A stretch of DNA of 64,000 nt from Gemmatimonadaceae bacterium (GCA_036496605.1 DASXKV010000004.1:186001-250000), one strand, 5' to 3'; shown: positions 25,181 through 34,726, numbered from the stretch's first letter. Numbers and translations: made by a program. The notes: generated by a model from the letters alone, not told the origin.

Positions 25181-26434
25181 TCAGCTGAGCGCTTCGCGCA
25201 AAATCGCGCTGCCCTCTCTGACCATCGTCGTATCGCAGCTGAACGCGAAGCGTAACGCGTCGGCGCAAGTCGCACCAAACGCGTCGCCCGGTGCACAGCC
25301 GATGCCTTGCTCGGCGAGCAGCGTCGCGAGCGCGCTCGCGTCGGCAACCTCGAGCCGCTCGTAGACTGACGTGTCGAGCTCGACCCATATATAGAAGGCG
25401 CCGCGCGGTGTGAACGGCTGCACTCCGTGAATGCCCGAGAGCGCGAGGAGCATCATGTCGCGGCGCTCGTGGTAGATCTCGCGCATCTCGGCGATGTGGC
25501 TGTCGCTGCCATTCACCGCGGCAACCGCGGCCCACTGCGCGAGGCTGTTCACGCCGTTGATCGTGCAGCGGAGCAGCTTCGGGATACGGTCGTGGAGCAC
25601 CGGATCACGCGTGACGATGTATCCCGTGCGTAATCCACTCATCGCGTGACTCTTCGAGAATGAGAAGACGCTGATCACGCGCGCCTCGTTCGAGCGAGCC
25701 AGTGAGCCGATCGAGTGGTGGACGTGGGGCGAGTAGATCACGTCCTCGTACGCCTCGTCCGAGACGATGTGCAGGTCGTGGCGGCGCGCCAGCTCGAGAA
25801 TCGCGCTGAGCTCATCGCGCGAGAGGACTGCGCCCGTTGGATTGTGCGGCGTGTTGAGGAAGATGGCTCGCGTTCGCGGCCCAATCGCTTGCGCAATGTC
25901 CCCGACGCGGTAGGCGAAATCGTGGGATGCGCTGAGCGGGACGCCGACTGGGACGCCGCCGGCGAGGCGGATGTTCTCGGCGACTTCCGTCCACATCGGA
26001 TCGGGGATGATGACTTCATCGCCCGCGTCGAGGAGCGCGCTGAAGGCGACGTAGAGCGCGTGCATCGCGCCGTTGGTGACGAAAATGTCGTCGGCGGTGA
26101 CGCTCGGTAGGCCATTCTTCTCCGTCACCTTGCGCGCGAGGGCACGCCGCAACTCCGGAATGCCGTTGTTGGGGATGTAGTGCGTTTTGCCGGCGTGGGC
26201 CGCCTGCGTGATGGCGTCGATGGCGTGTCGGGGCGGCGCGAAACTCGGGTCGCCAGACTCGAATCGGTAGACTCGCTTTCCGAGCGCCTGGGCAGCAAGC
26301 AGTCGCTCGCGGATCTGGACGATTTTGCCGAGCGAGAGCTGGTCGAGCGGGTGGTGAGGGCCGTGGAAGAGGGCCGGTGCGAAATCGATAGATGGGGCGG
26401 CGGAGCTACTACCTGCGGCGGTCTGCGGCGGCAT
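25181..26434 (-). CDS. PLP-dependent aminotransferase, class I/II
   Basis: A 417-residue fold-type I enzyme. Marks: RFESGDPSFAPPRHAIDAI, FVTNGAMHALYVAFSALLD, IFLNTPHNPTGAVL, IVSDEAYEDVIY (the Asp that binds the PLP ring) and the catalytic lysine region VFSFSKSHAMSGLRTGYIV. It likely transfers amino groups between amino and keto acids in the aspartate-aminotransferase family. The N-terminal 30 residues are variable. It is divergent from the PII operon, with 187 bp of shared upstream sequence. Confidence 0.92.
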   Translation of the reverse strand: MPPQTAAGSSSAAPSIDFAPALFHGPHHPLDQLSLGKIVQIRERLLAAQALGKRVYRFESGDPSFAPPRHAIDAITQAAHAGKTHYIPNNGIPELRRALARKVTEKNGLPSVTADDIFVTNGAMHALYVAFSALLDAGDEVIIPDPMWTEVAENIRLAGGVPVGVPLSASHDFAYRVGDIAQAIGPRTRAIFLNTPHNPTGAVLSRDELSAILELARRHDLHIVSDEAYEDVIYSPHVHHSIGSLARSNEARVISVFSFSKSHAMSGLRTGYIVTRDPVLHDRIPKLLRCTINGVNSLAQWAAVAAVNGSDSHIAEMREIYHERRDMMLLALSGIHGVQPFTPRGAFYIWVELDTSVYERLEVADASALATLLAEQGIGCAPGDAFGATCADALRFAFSCDTTMVREGSAILREALS

Positions 26435-26630
26435 GAAGAGCCTCTGGGCCAGGTCGACGCAGTGTAGCAGGACTACTGCGCGAAATGCAAGAACTGCTAT
26501 GCAGATTCACGGAATAATGGCTCTGACTTCGCAAGTGAGCACGATTTTCTGCTGAAAAGGAAAAATTGCTTGACAGTTCAACCAGGCGACGACAGCTTGG
26601 CAAACGGTTTTTACTGGAATAGTGCACGGT
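26435..26630. promoter_or_regulatory. Promoter region of the PII-ammonium transporter operon
   Basis: This gap is more AT-rich than its surroundings and separates the aminotransferase and PII genes, so it holds divergent promoters. TTGACA occurs at about 26572-26577, a possible -35 box, but no good -10 follows at the standard distance. A sigma-54-like reading (TGGCA followed by TTTTT) lacks the needed GC. Confidence 0.35.
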
Positions 26631-27035
26631 ATGAAGCTCATCACGGCTGTGATTCGACCTGACCGGCTTCGCGAAGTAAAGGAGGCGCTCTTCCGGGTGG
26701 GGGTAACGGGAATGACGCTCTCCCGAGTGAGTGGGCACGGTGGGGAGCGCGAGATCGTCGAGCACTACCGCGGCTCGTCGCTCGTGCTCGAGTTTCGAGA
26801 AAAGGTGAAGATCGAGGCGGCGGTGTCGGAGCCCTTCGTCGAGCCGACGATTCGCGCGATCATTTCGGCCGCGCGCACGGGTGACGTCGGTGACGGAAAG
26901 ATCTTCGTGCAGGATCTCGATCGCGTCATCCGCATTCGCACTGGCGAGAGCGACATCGCGGCATTGACGCCGGTGACGGCGGACATGGTGCAAGCACGTG
27001 CTCGTCAGGCACAGGTTGAGGAGATCGCATCATGA
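26631..27035 (+). CDS. glnK: PII signal-transduction protein, GlnK-like
   Basis: A 134-residue nitrogen-status regulator (start taken at the ATG 26631; a GTG three codons earlier is possible). The fold is intact: MKLITAVIRPDRLREVKEAL, GVTGMTLSRVSGHG, the B-loop TGDVGDGKIFVQDL and the C-loop VIRIRTGESDIAAL. The T-loop is unusual: YRGSSLVLEF has Leu where GlnB/GlnK carry the uridylylated Tyr51, and the position of Gln39 appears to be Glu. The protein probably signals by nucleotide and 2-oxoglutarate binding alone. It is translationally coupled to the ammonium transporter by a 4-bp ATGA overlap, where it would gate the channel. Confidence 0.93.
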   Translation: MKLITAVIRPDRLREVKEALFRVGVTGMTLSRVSGHGGEREIVEHYRGSSLVLEFREKVKIEAAVSEPFVEPTIRAIISAARTGDVGDGKIFVQDLDRVIRIRTGESDIAALTPVTADMVQARARQAQVEEIAS

Positions 27036-28354
27036 CGCCCGTCGTTTCCGCCGGCGATACTGCCTGGGTGCTCATCAGCTCGGCGCTCGTTATGCTCATG
27101 GTGCCGGGGCTCGCACTCTTCTACGGCGGTCTGGTGCGTCAGAAGAACGCACTCAACACGTTCATGATGAGTCTCGCGGCGCTTGGGCTCGTGACCGTGC
27201 AATGGGTACTGGGCGGCTACTCGATCGCATTCGGTCCGGGGTCTTCGTGGATCGGGGGGCTGAGCTGGTGGGGACTCGCCGGCGTCGGCGCCGCGCCTAA
27301 CGCGGCCTATGCGGCGACGATACCGCACCTCGCGTTCGCGGTGTTCCAGGCGATGTTCGCGGCGATCACCGTCGCGTTGATTTCGGGCGCCGTCGTCGAA
27401 CGACTGCGTTTCTCGGCCTATCTGCTCTTTGCACTGGCGTGGACGACGCTGGTGTATGATCCACTGGCGCGCTGGGTGTGGGGCGACGGCGGCTGGTTGC
27501 GCACGTTAGGCGCGCTGGATTTCGCGGGTGGCACCGTCGTGCACGTGAGCGCGGGGACGGCGGCGCTGGTCGCGGCGCTCATGCTTGGTCGCCGGCACGC
27601 GATCGCGCGCGGTGGACTCGTGCCGCACAACGTGCCGTTCACGCTGCTCGGGGCGGGCTTGCTGTGGTTTGGCTGGTTCGGCTTCAATGCCGGATCGGCG
27701 CTGAGCGCGTCGCCGCTGGCGGTGACGGCGCTGGTGAATACGCATGCCGCGGCAGCGGCGGCGCTCGTGTGCTGGTTGTTCCTCGACGTCGCGCGAAGTC
27801 GCCGCACCACGGCCGTCGGAGCCGCGACCGGGGCGATCGTTGGATTGGTGGCGATCACCCCGGCCGCTGGTTTCGTCACGCCGCGCGCGGCACTCCTCAT
27901 TGGTGCCATGGCCGCGGGCGTTGTGTACCTGGCGATGCAGGCACGCGCACACACGAAGATCGACGACGCGCTCGACGTCTTCGCGTGTCACGGCGTGGCC
28001 GGAATTCTCGGAGCGCTGCTCACCGGTGTGTTCGCCACGAAGGCGGTGAATCCCGGCGGCGCGGACGGACTCCTCGCGGGGAATCCGATGCAGCTCGGCG
28101 TGCAGGCGCTTGCCGTCGCCGCGACGATGGTGCTGTCGGGCTCGATCACCGCGGTGATCATCGCCACGTTGCGCGCGGTGATGCCCATTCGTGCGTCATT
28201 GGGCGACGAGCTTGCCGGTCTCGATGCAACCGAGCACGGCGAAGAGGCGTATCACACTGGCGACATCGGCGAGCTGGCCGGTGCGGTGCCGTTAGGCGGC
28301 GTCATCCTCATCGAAGACGAGGAGGAGCAGGAAACGGCGACGGCTGCGGCGTAG
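27032..28354 (+). CDS. amtB: Ammonium transporter
   Basis: A 440-residue inner-membrane channel of the Amt/MEP family with about 11 membrane segments. Marks: DTAWVLISSALVMLMVPGLALFYGGLVRQKN at the N-terminus, VERLRFSAYLLFALAWTTLVYDPLARWVWG, FAGGTVVHVSAG carrying the first pore His, GWFGFNAGSAL, and VFACHGVAGILGALLTGVF carrying the second pore His. It conducts ammonia/ammonium into the cell and is expected to be blocked by the PII protein encoded upstream. The cytoplasmic C-tail ends in an acidic run of Glu. Three octamers lie in the gene (27295-27302, 27504-27511, 28290-28297). Confidence 0.96.
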   Translation: MTPVVSAGDTAWVLISSALVMLMVPGLALFYGGLVRQKNALNTFMMSLAALGLVTVQWVLGGYSIAFGPGSSWIGGLSWWGLAGVGAAPNAAYAATIPHLAFAVFQAMFAAITVALISGAVVERLRFSAYLLFALAWTTLVYDPLARWVWGDGGWLRTLGALDFAGGTVVHVSAGTAALVAALMLGRRHAIARGGLVPHNVPFTLLGAGLLWFGWFGFNAGSALSASPLAVTALVNTHAAAAAALVCWLFLDVARSRRTTAVGAATGAIVGLVAITPAAGFVTPRAALLIGAMAAGVVYLAMQARAHTKIDDALDVFACHGVAGILGALLTGVFATKAVNPGGADGLLAGNPMQLGVQALAVAATMVLSGSITAVIIATLRAVMPIRASLGDELAGLDATEHGEEAYHTGDIGELAGAVPLGGVILIEDEEEQETATAAA

Positions 28355-28378
28355 CCGGCGTCGAGAGCGCGAACGATC

Positions 28379-29881
28379 GTGCCGATGTCGAAGCGGTGGA
28401 CGCTCGTCGCGACGATCATCGCGTCGAGTATGACGTTCATCGACGGCACGGTCGTGAATGTCGCCCTCCCCGCGCTGCAGCGGAGTTTCGGCGCGACGAT
28501 CGCCGACGTTCAATGGGTGATCGAGGCCTACGCGCTTTTTCTCGGCGCCCTCCTCCTGGTCGGCGGCTCGTTGGGCGATCAGCTCGGGCGGAAGCGAATC
28601 TTTCTCATCGGCGTCGTTGCGTTCACAGTTGCATCGGTGTGCTGCGGACTTGCGGCGACGCCGATGATGCTCATCGTTGCCCGGGCGGTACAGGGCATCG
28701 GCGCCGCGCTCCTGGTTCCAGGTAGCCTCGCGATCATCACCGCGACCTTCGACGGCGAGGAGCGCGGTCGGGCGATCGGGACGTGGTCGGGATTCAGCGC
28801 GATCACAACGGCGATCGGTCCGGTCGCCGGTGGCTGGCTCGTCGAGCATGCGAGCTGGCGGGCGGCGTTCTTCATCAACATTCCCTTCGCCCTTGTCGTC
28901 GTCGTGCTCTCCATCCGTTACGTGGAGGAGACACGGGACGCGACACGTGCCGGCGCGCTCGACTGGCTGGGCGCGACCCTCACGGTGCTCGCCCTCGGCG
29001 GCATGGTGTTCGGACTACTGCAGTCGCAATCGTTAGGCTGGACGCACCCGTTGGTCGCGGGGTCAGTCGCGGCGGGGCTCGTGCTTTTCGGGCTGCTCGT
29101 CGCTGTCGAGCGGCGTGCCGCCAACCCGATGATCAATCTCGACCTCTTTGGCTCGCGCACGTTCGCCCTGGCGAATCTGCTCACGCTGTTTCTCTACGGT
29201 GCGCTGGGGATGATGCTGTTCGTTGTGCCGCTCGAGCTCATCGAAGTGCAGGGCTACACGGCGACTCTCGCGGGCGCGACACTCCTTCCGGTGCCGATCA
29301 TTCTGTTCGCGCTCTCGCGCTGGTCTGGCGGACTGGTCACTCGCGTGGGTCATCGCCTTCCGCTCACTGTCGGACCGGCAACTGCCGCGTTAGGCATCGG
29401 ACTTCTGGGCATCGCTGGCGGGAGCGGCCCGCATTCCCTTTGGGCGCAATGGATCCCGGCGATGGTCGTCCTTGGCATCGGCATGGCGGTTACCGTCGCG
29501 CCGTTGACGACGACGGTGATGAACGCCGTCGAAGGCACGCACGCTGGCATGGCGTCCGGCATCAATAACGCCGTGTCGAGAGTCGCGGGCCTGCTGGCGA
29601 TCGCGGTGTTCGGCGTGGTGCTCTCGCGCTCCTTCGAGTCCAACGTGACACCGAGGCTCGAACAGATGCGGCTGCCCGCTGCAGCTCAGAGCGCGCTGCA
29701 GCCAGAGTTGCGAAAGATGGCGGCGGCGTCGGTGGATTCGATTGCCGCCATTCCGGCGGATCGGCGGGCCGCGGTACACACGACGATCGACAGCTCGTTC
29801 AGTTCCGCGTATCGGAGCGTCATGCTCTGGCTCTGCGTGCTCTCGCTCGCGGCCGCGGTCGTCGGCGCGGCAATGACCTGA
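28379..29881 (+). CDS. MFS drug-efflux transporter, EmrB/QacA (DHA2) type
   Basis: A 500-residue membrane protein with about 14 hydrophobic segments, the number typical of DHA2 pumps. Marks: FIDGTVVNVALPALQRSFGATIADVQWVIEAYALFLGALLLVGGSLGDQLGRKRIFL, including motif D1 and motif A (GDQLGRKR), and motif C PGSLAIITATFDGEERGRAIGTWSG with GPVAGGWLVEHASWRAAFFINIP. It likely exports hydrophobic compounds by proton antiport. It follows amtB by 25 bp and could be on the same transcript, although the function is unrelated. Confidence 0.92.
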   Translation: MPMSKRWTLVATIIASSMTFIDGTVVNVALPALQRSFGATIADVQWVIEAYALFLGALLLVGGSLGDQLGRKRIFLIGVVAFTVASVCCGLAATPMMLIVARAVQGIGAALLVPGSLAIITATFDGEERGRAIGTWSGFSAITTAIGPVAGGWLVEHASWRAAFFINIPFALVVVVLSIRYVEETRDATRAGALDWLGATLTVLALGGMVFGLLQSQSLGWTHPLVAGSVAAGLVLFGLLVAVERRAANPMINLDLFGSRTFALANLLTLFLYGALGMMLFVVPLELIEVQGYTATLAGATLLPVPIILFALSRWSGGLVTRVGHRLPLTVGPATAALGIGLLGIAGGSGPHSLWAQWIPAMVVLGIGMAVTVAPLTTTVMNAVEGTHAGMASGINNAVSRVAGLLAIAVFGVVLSRSFESNVTPRLEQMRLPAAAQSALQPELRKMAAASVDSIAAIPADRRAAVHTTIDSSFSSAYRSVMLWLCVLSLAAAVVGAAMT

Positions 29882-30061
29882 TCGGATCGTCGTCAGGTGC
29901 TGCTTGCGCCGGCGCCCGCCGCGCTCATACGTTCCCGATGAGCGTGCAGGACGCCTCCGGTCCGCGGAAAGGGCTGCGCCCACCTGAGCAGGAACGGAAC
30001 ACGGCACGTTGACCTCTTTCGCGCCGATGTGCGGACACCGGCACCTACGAAGGAGGTTCAC

Positions 30062-31606
30062 ATGTCGGCATCTCGCCGAAGGCTCCCCGCGCGCGCGGAT
30101 CTGGAGCAACAGAAGAAGCTCGCAAAGGAGCTTCTTGCCGCGTATCGCCGCGATGACACCGAAGCCACGGCACGCATTCGCGCCGAGCTCCCCGACAAGC
30201 AACGCATCGTGCTCGCCGACGCGCAGTTCGTGCTTGCGCGCGAATATGGATTCGCTAATTGGGCGGCGCTGGGCGAGCACATCGAACAACTGAATCTCGA
30301 GCGCCGCTCACCAGAGGAGCGATTCAAGCAGGCGGTGAGGCGGAGAAACGCCGCGGATCTGCGGCGACTCCTGCCGCAGCGCGAGAAGCTGCGCGACGTC
30401 GTGAACGCGCCGGCATTCGGGTTCGACTCGCCCGCGATCGTGGCGGTCTCTGGATCCGGCAACGTCGACCTCGTCGACGCAGTCCTCGCGCTCGGCGCCG
30501 ATCCAAATCGGAAGAGCGACTGGTGGGCGGGCGGCTTCCATGCCCTCTATGGTGCGGACGAAGCGGTGGCGGGGCGCTTGTTTGCCGCGGGGGCAATTGC
30601 GGACGTCTGCGCGGCGGCACACCTCGACCGTGTCGACCTGATCGAGCAGATGCTGACCGCAAACCCGTCGCGCGTGCACGAGCGCGGTGGCGACGGGCAG
30701 ACGCCACTCCATTTCGCGCGATCTCGCCGAGTTGCGGATCTACTCATCGAGCGGGGCGCGGACCTCGACGCGAAGGACCTCGATCACCGATCGACGCCGG
30801 CGCAATGGATGCTCGGTGACGGGGAGGACGGTGAGGAACGGCGGATGGAGGTGGCGAAGCACCTCGTCGAGCGGGGCGCCGGCGCCGACATCTTCCTCGT
30901 CGCCGCGCTCGGCCTAACGAGTCGAGCACGGGAGATGCTCCAACGGGACCCGGCGCTGCTCATGCTGCGAACGGGCCAGGGGGCGTATGCGGAGAAGCCG
31001 CCGAGCAGCTATCACATCTATTTGTGGACGATCGGATCGAACCTGACGCCGCTGCAGACAGCCTCGAAGTTCCGCCGGCCGGAGACACTAGAGGCGATGA
31101 AGCAGTTCGCGACGCCGGAGCAACGGCTCCTTCTCGCCTGCCACGATGCCAATCGGGCCGAAGCGGAGGCAATCGTTCGGGCGCGCCCGGGGATCGTCGC
31201 GAGCCTAACGACGAACGACCGGCGTGCGTTGACGGACGAAGCGTGGGCGGCGAACGCACCGGCCGTAGAACTGATGCTCGAGCTGGGCTTCGATCCCGGC
31301 GCGACGGGCGTGACGGGCCCGACTGCGGGCACGGCGCTGCACTGCGCGGCGTGGGAAGGCTCCGTTCCGTGCGTCGCCGCGATTCTACGCTATCCGGCCG
31401 GACGCTCCCTCATCGACGTCCGCGACCGGAACTATCACGGTGCGCCGCTCAATTGGTGCTGTCACGGTTCGGCACACTCCGGCAACCAGAACGCCAATCA
31501 CGCCGAGGTCGCAAGGCTGCTCATCGAAGCGGGCGGACGCGTCGACCCGGATGCGATGGAGACCTCGGACGAGGTGATGGAGGTTCTCTACGAGTTGCTC
31601 GGCTGA
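30062..31606 (+). CDS. Ankyrin-repeat protein
   Basis: A 514-residue protein. The ATG 30062 is preceded by a strong ribosome-binding site (aaggaggt, 30051-30058). Ankyrin-like repeats are spread through the chain: FDSPAIVAVSGSGNVDLVDAVLALGAD, GDGQTPLHFARSRRVADLLIERGADLDAKD, GTALHCAAWEGSVPCVAAILRYP and a last repeat NHAEVARLLIEAGGRVDPDA. The first 70 residues form a helical N-terminal region (RADLEQQKKLAKELLAAYR). Probably an intracellular protein-binding scaffold. The 147-bp stretch before the start shows no other gene. Three-residue RNPs with TTA/CTA codons occur at octamers 30912 and 31203. Confidence 0.85.
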   Translation: MSASRRRLPARADLEQQKKLAKELLAAYRRDDTEATARIRAELPDKQRIVLADAQFVLAREYGFANWAALGEHIEQLNLERRSPEERFKQAVRRRNAADLRRLLPQREKLRDVVNAPAFGFDSPAIVAVSGSGNVDLVDAVLALGADPNRKSDWWAGGFHALYGADEAVAGRLFAAGAIADVCAAAHLDRVDLIEQMLTANPSRVHERGGDGQTPLHFARSRRVADLLIERGADLDAKDLDHRSTPAQWMLGDGEDGEERRMEVAKHLVERGAGADIFLVAALGLTSRAREMLQRDPALLMLRTGQGAYAEKPPSSYHIYLWTIGSNLTPLQTASKFRRPETLEAMKQFATPEQRLLLACHDANRAEAEAIVRARPGIVASLTTNDRRALTDEAWAANAPAVELMLELGFDPGATGVTGPTAGTALHCAAWEGSVPCVAAILRYPAGRSLIDVRDRNYHGAPLNWCCHGSAHSGNQNANHAEVARLLIEAGGRVDPDAMETSDEVMEVLYELLG

Positions 31607-31644
31607 GCGCGATGGGCCAGACGACGCCGGATCGGCACTGCCTC

Positions 31645-31670
31645 TTGACAAAGCTAGCTAGGCATAGCTA
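31645..31670 (+). promoter_or_regulatory. Promoter with operator-like repeat before the PadR-ADOP genes
   Basis: TTGACA at 31645-31650 is followed by TAGCTA-ggca-TAGCTA (31655-31670). The duplicated palindrome within the expected -35/-10 spacer is a plausible PadR binding site for autoregulation; the gene starts at 31681. Confidence 0.45.
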
Positions 31671-31680
31671 CATCGGGGTC

Positions 31681-32016
31681 ATGCCACGCCACAAGAACGA
31701 CATTCTCCAGGGCACGCTGGTGCTCCTCGTGCTCAGGACGCTCGATGCGAAAGGGCGCACTCATGGCTACGCGATCACGTCACACATACAGCGCGTCTCG
31801 GCGGATCTGTTACGCGTCGAGGAGGGTTCGTTGTACCCGGCGTTGCATCGCATGGCGCAGGAAGGCTGGCTGCGGGCCGAATGGGGAACCACGGAAAAAA
31901 ACCGTGAGGCGAAGTTCTACACGATCACGGCCGCGGGACGGAAGCAGCTCGAAGCCGAAAAAGAAAGCTGGGTGCGGCTCAGAACAGGGGTGACCCGCGT
32001 GCTACGCTATGCGTGA
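31681..32016 (+). CDS. PadR-family transcriptional regulator
   Basis: A 111-residue winged-helix regulator: NDILQGTLVLLVLRTLDAKGRTHGYAITSHIQ, then LLRVEEGSLYPALHRMAQEGWLRAEWGTTEKNREAKFYTITAAGRKQL. This is the classic short PadR type that in many acidobacteria and related phyla sits directly before ADOP-type permeases. The ADOP gene starts 34 bp downstream, so it most likely represses it together with itself. An upstream promoter carries a matching palindromic repeat. Confidence 0.92.
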   Translation: MPRHKNDILQGTLVLLVLRTLDAKGRTHGYAITSHIQRVSADLLRVEEGSLYPALHRMAQEGWLRAEWGTTEKNREAKFYTITAAGRKQLEAEKESWVRLRTGVTRVLRYA

Positions 32017-32050
32017 ACCGGCGTAGAGCACGGAGCGAGGAGAACACATC

Positions 32051-34726
32051 ATGTCATGGTTCAAGCGGCTGCTGAATCATATTCGCGGCGAAGCCGTGTC
32101 GACGGAGATCCGCCGGGAGATGCAGTTTCATCTTGCCGAGCGCGCCGATGATCTCGTCGCGTCGGGGATGACGCCGGCGGCAGCGCGGCGGGAAGCGCGG
32201 CGGCGTTTCGGCAGCCTGGCGTACCAAGGCGAACGGACGCGCGAGCGCGATCTCTTCGGGTGGCTCGATGCACTCACTGGCGATGTTCGCTATGCCTTCC
32301 GCTCACTCAAGGCGGCGCCGGCGTTCGCGATCGTCGCGATCCTGTCGCTTGGCCTCGGTATCGGTGCGAACACGGCGATTTTCGGGATCATCAACGCGGT
32401 GATACTCAAGTCACTGCCGGTGAGCCATCCCGAAGAGCTCGTGGCGGTGAGGCGCAACAAGGGCGACATCTTCACGAACCCGCTGTGGGAAGCGATCCGC
32501 GACCGACAGGACGTTTTCAGCGGGGTCTTCGCGTTCGGCTCGGCGAATTTCAACTTGACGTCCGGCGGCGAAGCGCGTCGCCTCGACGCGAGCTGGGTGA
32601 GCGGCGATTATTTCTCCACGTTAGGCGTCCGTCCGGTGGCGGGCCGGTTGATTGCGCGTGGCGACGATTATCGCGGGTGTCCCGCCGTCGCGGTACTGAG
32701 CGAAGGGTTCTGGCAGAGCCGCTACTCTGGCGATGCCGGCATCATCGGAAAAACCATCTCGCTCGACGGTCATCCGTTCGAGATCATCGGGGTGGCAGAT
32801 AGGCGATTCTTTGGCGTGAGCGTCGGCGAGCGACCGCAAGCGTTCGTCCCCTTGTGCTCGGAGGCGATCGTCCGCGGGCCGAACAGCCAGCTCGATCGCC
32901 GCAGCAGCTGGTTCTTGCAGATCATCGGCCGTCCAAAGGCCCGCCTAACGACGGAGCAGGTGACGGCGCGGTTCGCGACGTTGGCACCGGCGATCATTGC
33001 GGCGACGATTCCGCCCGACTGGCCCGAGGACGCATTGCGCAGTTACCGGAAGGCCACGTTCAGCGTCGCGCCGGGCTCGCGGGGGTTCTCCGGCCTGCGC
33101 ATGATGTACACGAAGGCGCTGTATGTCCTAATGGCGATTGTCGGGATCGTGTTGCTCATCGCCTGCGCGAATGTGGCCAATCTGCTGCTCGCACGCGCGA
33201 CGGTGCGCCAGCGGGAGATGGCGGTGCGGCTGGCGCTTGGCGCGGGACGCGGCCGACTTGCACGACAACTGATCACAGAGAGCCTGCTCCTGGCGACGCT
33301 CGGCGCGATGCTGGGGGTGCTCTTCGCCTCGTGGGGGAGTCGCTTGCTCGTCAGGCTGATTTCGCGCTCCGATCGGGTCGTATCACTCGATCTCGGCGTC
33401 GACCAGCGGGTACTGCTCTTCACGATCGTCGTCACCACGGCAACGGGTCTGTTGTTCGGGCTCGTGCCGGCGTGGCGCGCAGGACGCGTCGATCCACAGG
33501 CGGCGATGAAGGCGCAAGGGCGCGGCGTTGCCGAAGGGCATAGCCGGTTCGGGATGGGAAAGGCGCTCGTCGTGGCGCAGGTGGCGCTTTCGTTGGTGCT
33601 GATCGTCGGCGCTGCGCTGCTGCTCGGCAGCTGGCGCAAGCTGGCGACGGTCGATCCCGGCTTCCGGCGCGATCAGATCCTGTTGATCGAAGCGGACATC
33701 CGCGGGACGGCGACGCCGCCCGAGCAGCGTCTTGCGCTGCATGAACAGATGCTCGATGCCATCCGTGCCATACCCGGCGTGCAGTCGGCGAGCGAATCGC
33801 AGATTACGCCGGTGGCAGGGGTCACGTGGAACGAGCTCGTGAAAACGGAGGGCTTCGTCCCAAAGGACGAGGACGATGGGCTCAGCTGGGCGAACGCGGT
33901 GAGCGACGACTACTTCTCGACGTTAGGCATTCCGATTCTTGCCGGCCGCGACTTCGACACCCGCGATACGAAGACGTCGCCGCGTGTGGTGATCGTGAAC
34001 GAGGCGATGGCTCGGCACTTCTTCTCCACGCCGGCGGCGGTCGGCCGTCGCATCCAGAAGCAGGAAGGGAGTGAGTGGAGCCAGCCGATCGAGGTCGTCG
34101 CGGTCGTCGGAACGACGAAGTACACGTCGCTCCGAGACTCCGCTCAGCCGGTCATGTATTTTCCGCGCGCGCAGGAATCGGCAGTGGCGCAGTACGTGTC
34201 GTTCGAGGTCCGGACGAATGGCGCGCCGATGGGGATCGTTCCGGCGGCCACGAAGGCGCTGGCGGCGCTGAACCCACGCATCACGCTCGACTTCACGACG
34301 CTCGACCGACAGTTGTCGCAATCCCTGACGCTGATGCGGTTGATCGCGACGCTCTCGGGTTTCTTCGGCACGCTCGCGGTCTTGCTGGCGACGATCGGTC
34401 TCTACGGCATCATGGCCTACAACGTCGCGCGCCGTCGCAACGAGATCGGCGTGCGCATCGCGCTCGGCGCGGAACAGTCGCGGGTCGTGCGCATGGTGCT
34501 GGGTGAGGTGTCGCGCGTGGTGCTGGCGGGCGCAGCGCTCGGTCTGGCGCTCTCGGTGGCGGTGACGCGATTGGTGGCGTCGTTTCTCTATGGCGTGACG
34601 CCGACGGATACGGCGACGTTAGGCGTCTCGGTGATTCTGCTGGCGGCGGTCGGTGTGGCCGCGGCAGCGGTGCCGGCGTGGCGAGCGGCGAGATTGGATC
34701 CGGTGGCGGCGCTGCGCGAGGAATGA
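32051..34726 (+). CDS. ADOP (MacB-like) ABC permease
   Basis: An 891-residue membrane protein of the acidobacterial duplicated orphan permease type. It opens with a short helical cap (EIRREMQFHLAERADDLVASGM, AAARREARRRFGSLAYQGERTRE) found in this class. Two MacB/FtsX-like halves follow: MacB_PCD domain FAIVAILSLGLGIGANTAIFGIINAVIL, then the FtsX domain MAIVGIVLLIACANVANLLLARATVRQREMAVRLALGAGRGRL, and the second half with the matching C-terminal FtsX domain. No ATPase gene is adjacent, as is usual. Likely role: export of peptides, or membrane stress sensing. A PadR regulator gene lies just upstream. Four octamers are in the gene. Confidence 0.9.
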   Translation: MSWFKRLLNHIRGEAVSTEIRREMQFHLAERADDLVASGMTPAAARREARRRFGSLAYQGERTRERDLFGWLDALTGDVRYAFRSLKAAPAFAIVAILSLGLGIGANTAIFGIINAVILKSLPVSHPEELVAVRRNKGDIFTNPLWEAIRDRQDVFSGVFAFGSANFNLTSGGEARRLDASWVSGDYFSTLGVRPVAGRLIARGDDYRGCPAVAVLSEGFWQSRYSGDAGIIGKTISLDGHPFEIIGVADRRFFGVSVGERPQAFVPLCSEAIVRGPNSQLDRRSSWFLQIIGRPKARLTTEQVTARFATLAPAIIAATIPPDWPEDALRSYRKATFSVAPGSRGFSGLRMMYTKALYVLMAIVGIVLLIACANVANLLLARATVRQREMAVRLALGAGRGRLARQLITESLLLATLGAMLGVLFASWGSRLLVRLISRSDRVVSLDLGVDQRVLLFTIVVTTATGLLFGLVPAWRAGRVDPQAAMKAQGRGVAEGHSRFGMGKALVVAQVALSLVLIVGAALLLGSWRKLATVDPGFRRDQILLIEADIRGTATPPEQRLALHEQMLDAIRAIPGVQSASESQITPVAGVTWNELVKTEGFVPKDEDDGLSWANAVSDDYFSTLGIPILAGRDFDTRDTKTSPRVVIVNEAMARHFFSTPAAVGRRIQKQEGSEWSQPIEVVAVVGTTKYTSLRDSAQPVMYFPRAQESAVAQYVSFEVRTNGAPMGIVPAATKALAALNPRITLDFTTLDRQLSQSLTLMRLIATLSGFFGTLAVLLATIGLYGIMAYNVARRRNEIGVRIALGAEQSRVVRMVLGEVSRVVLAGAALGLALSVAVTRLVASFLYGVTPTDTATLGVSVILLAAVGVAAAAVPAWRAARLDPVAALREE

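Noticed and set aside
26597-26613. Sigma-54 promoter before the PII gene
   Set aside because: TGGCA is followed by TTTTT instead of the required GC element, so it does not fit.
31024-31680. N-terminal extension of the PadR gene at 31681
   Set aside because: It lies in another frame of the ankyrin gene; the ATG 31681 has its own promoter and gives the normal PadR length.
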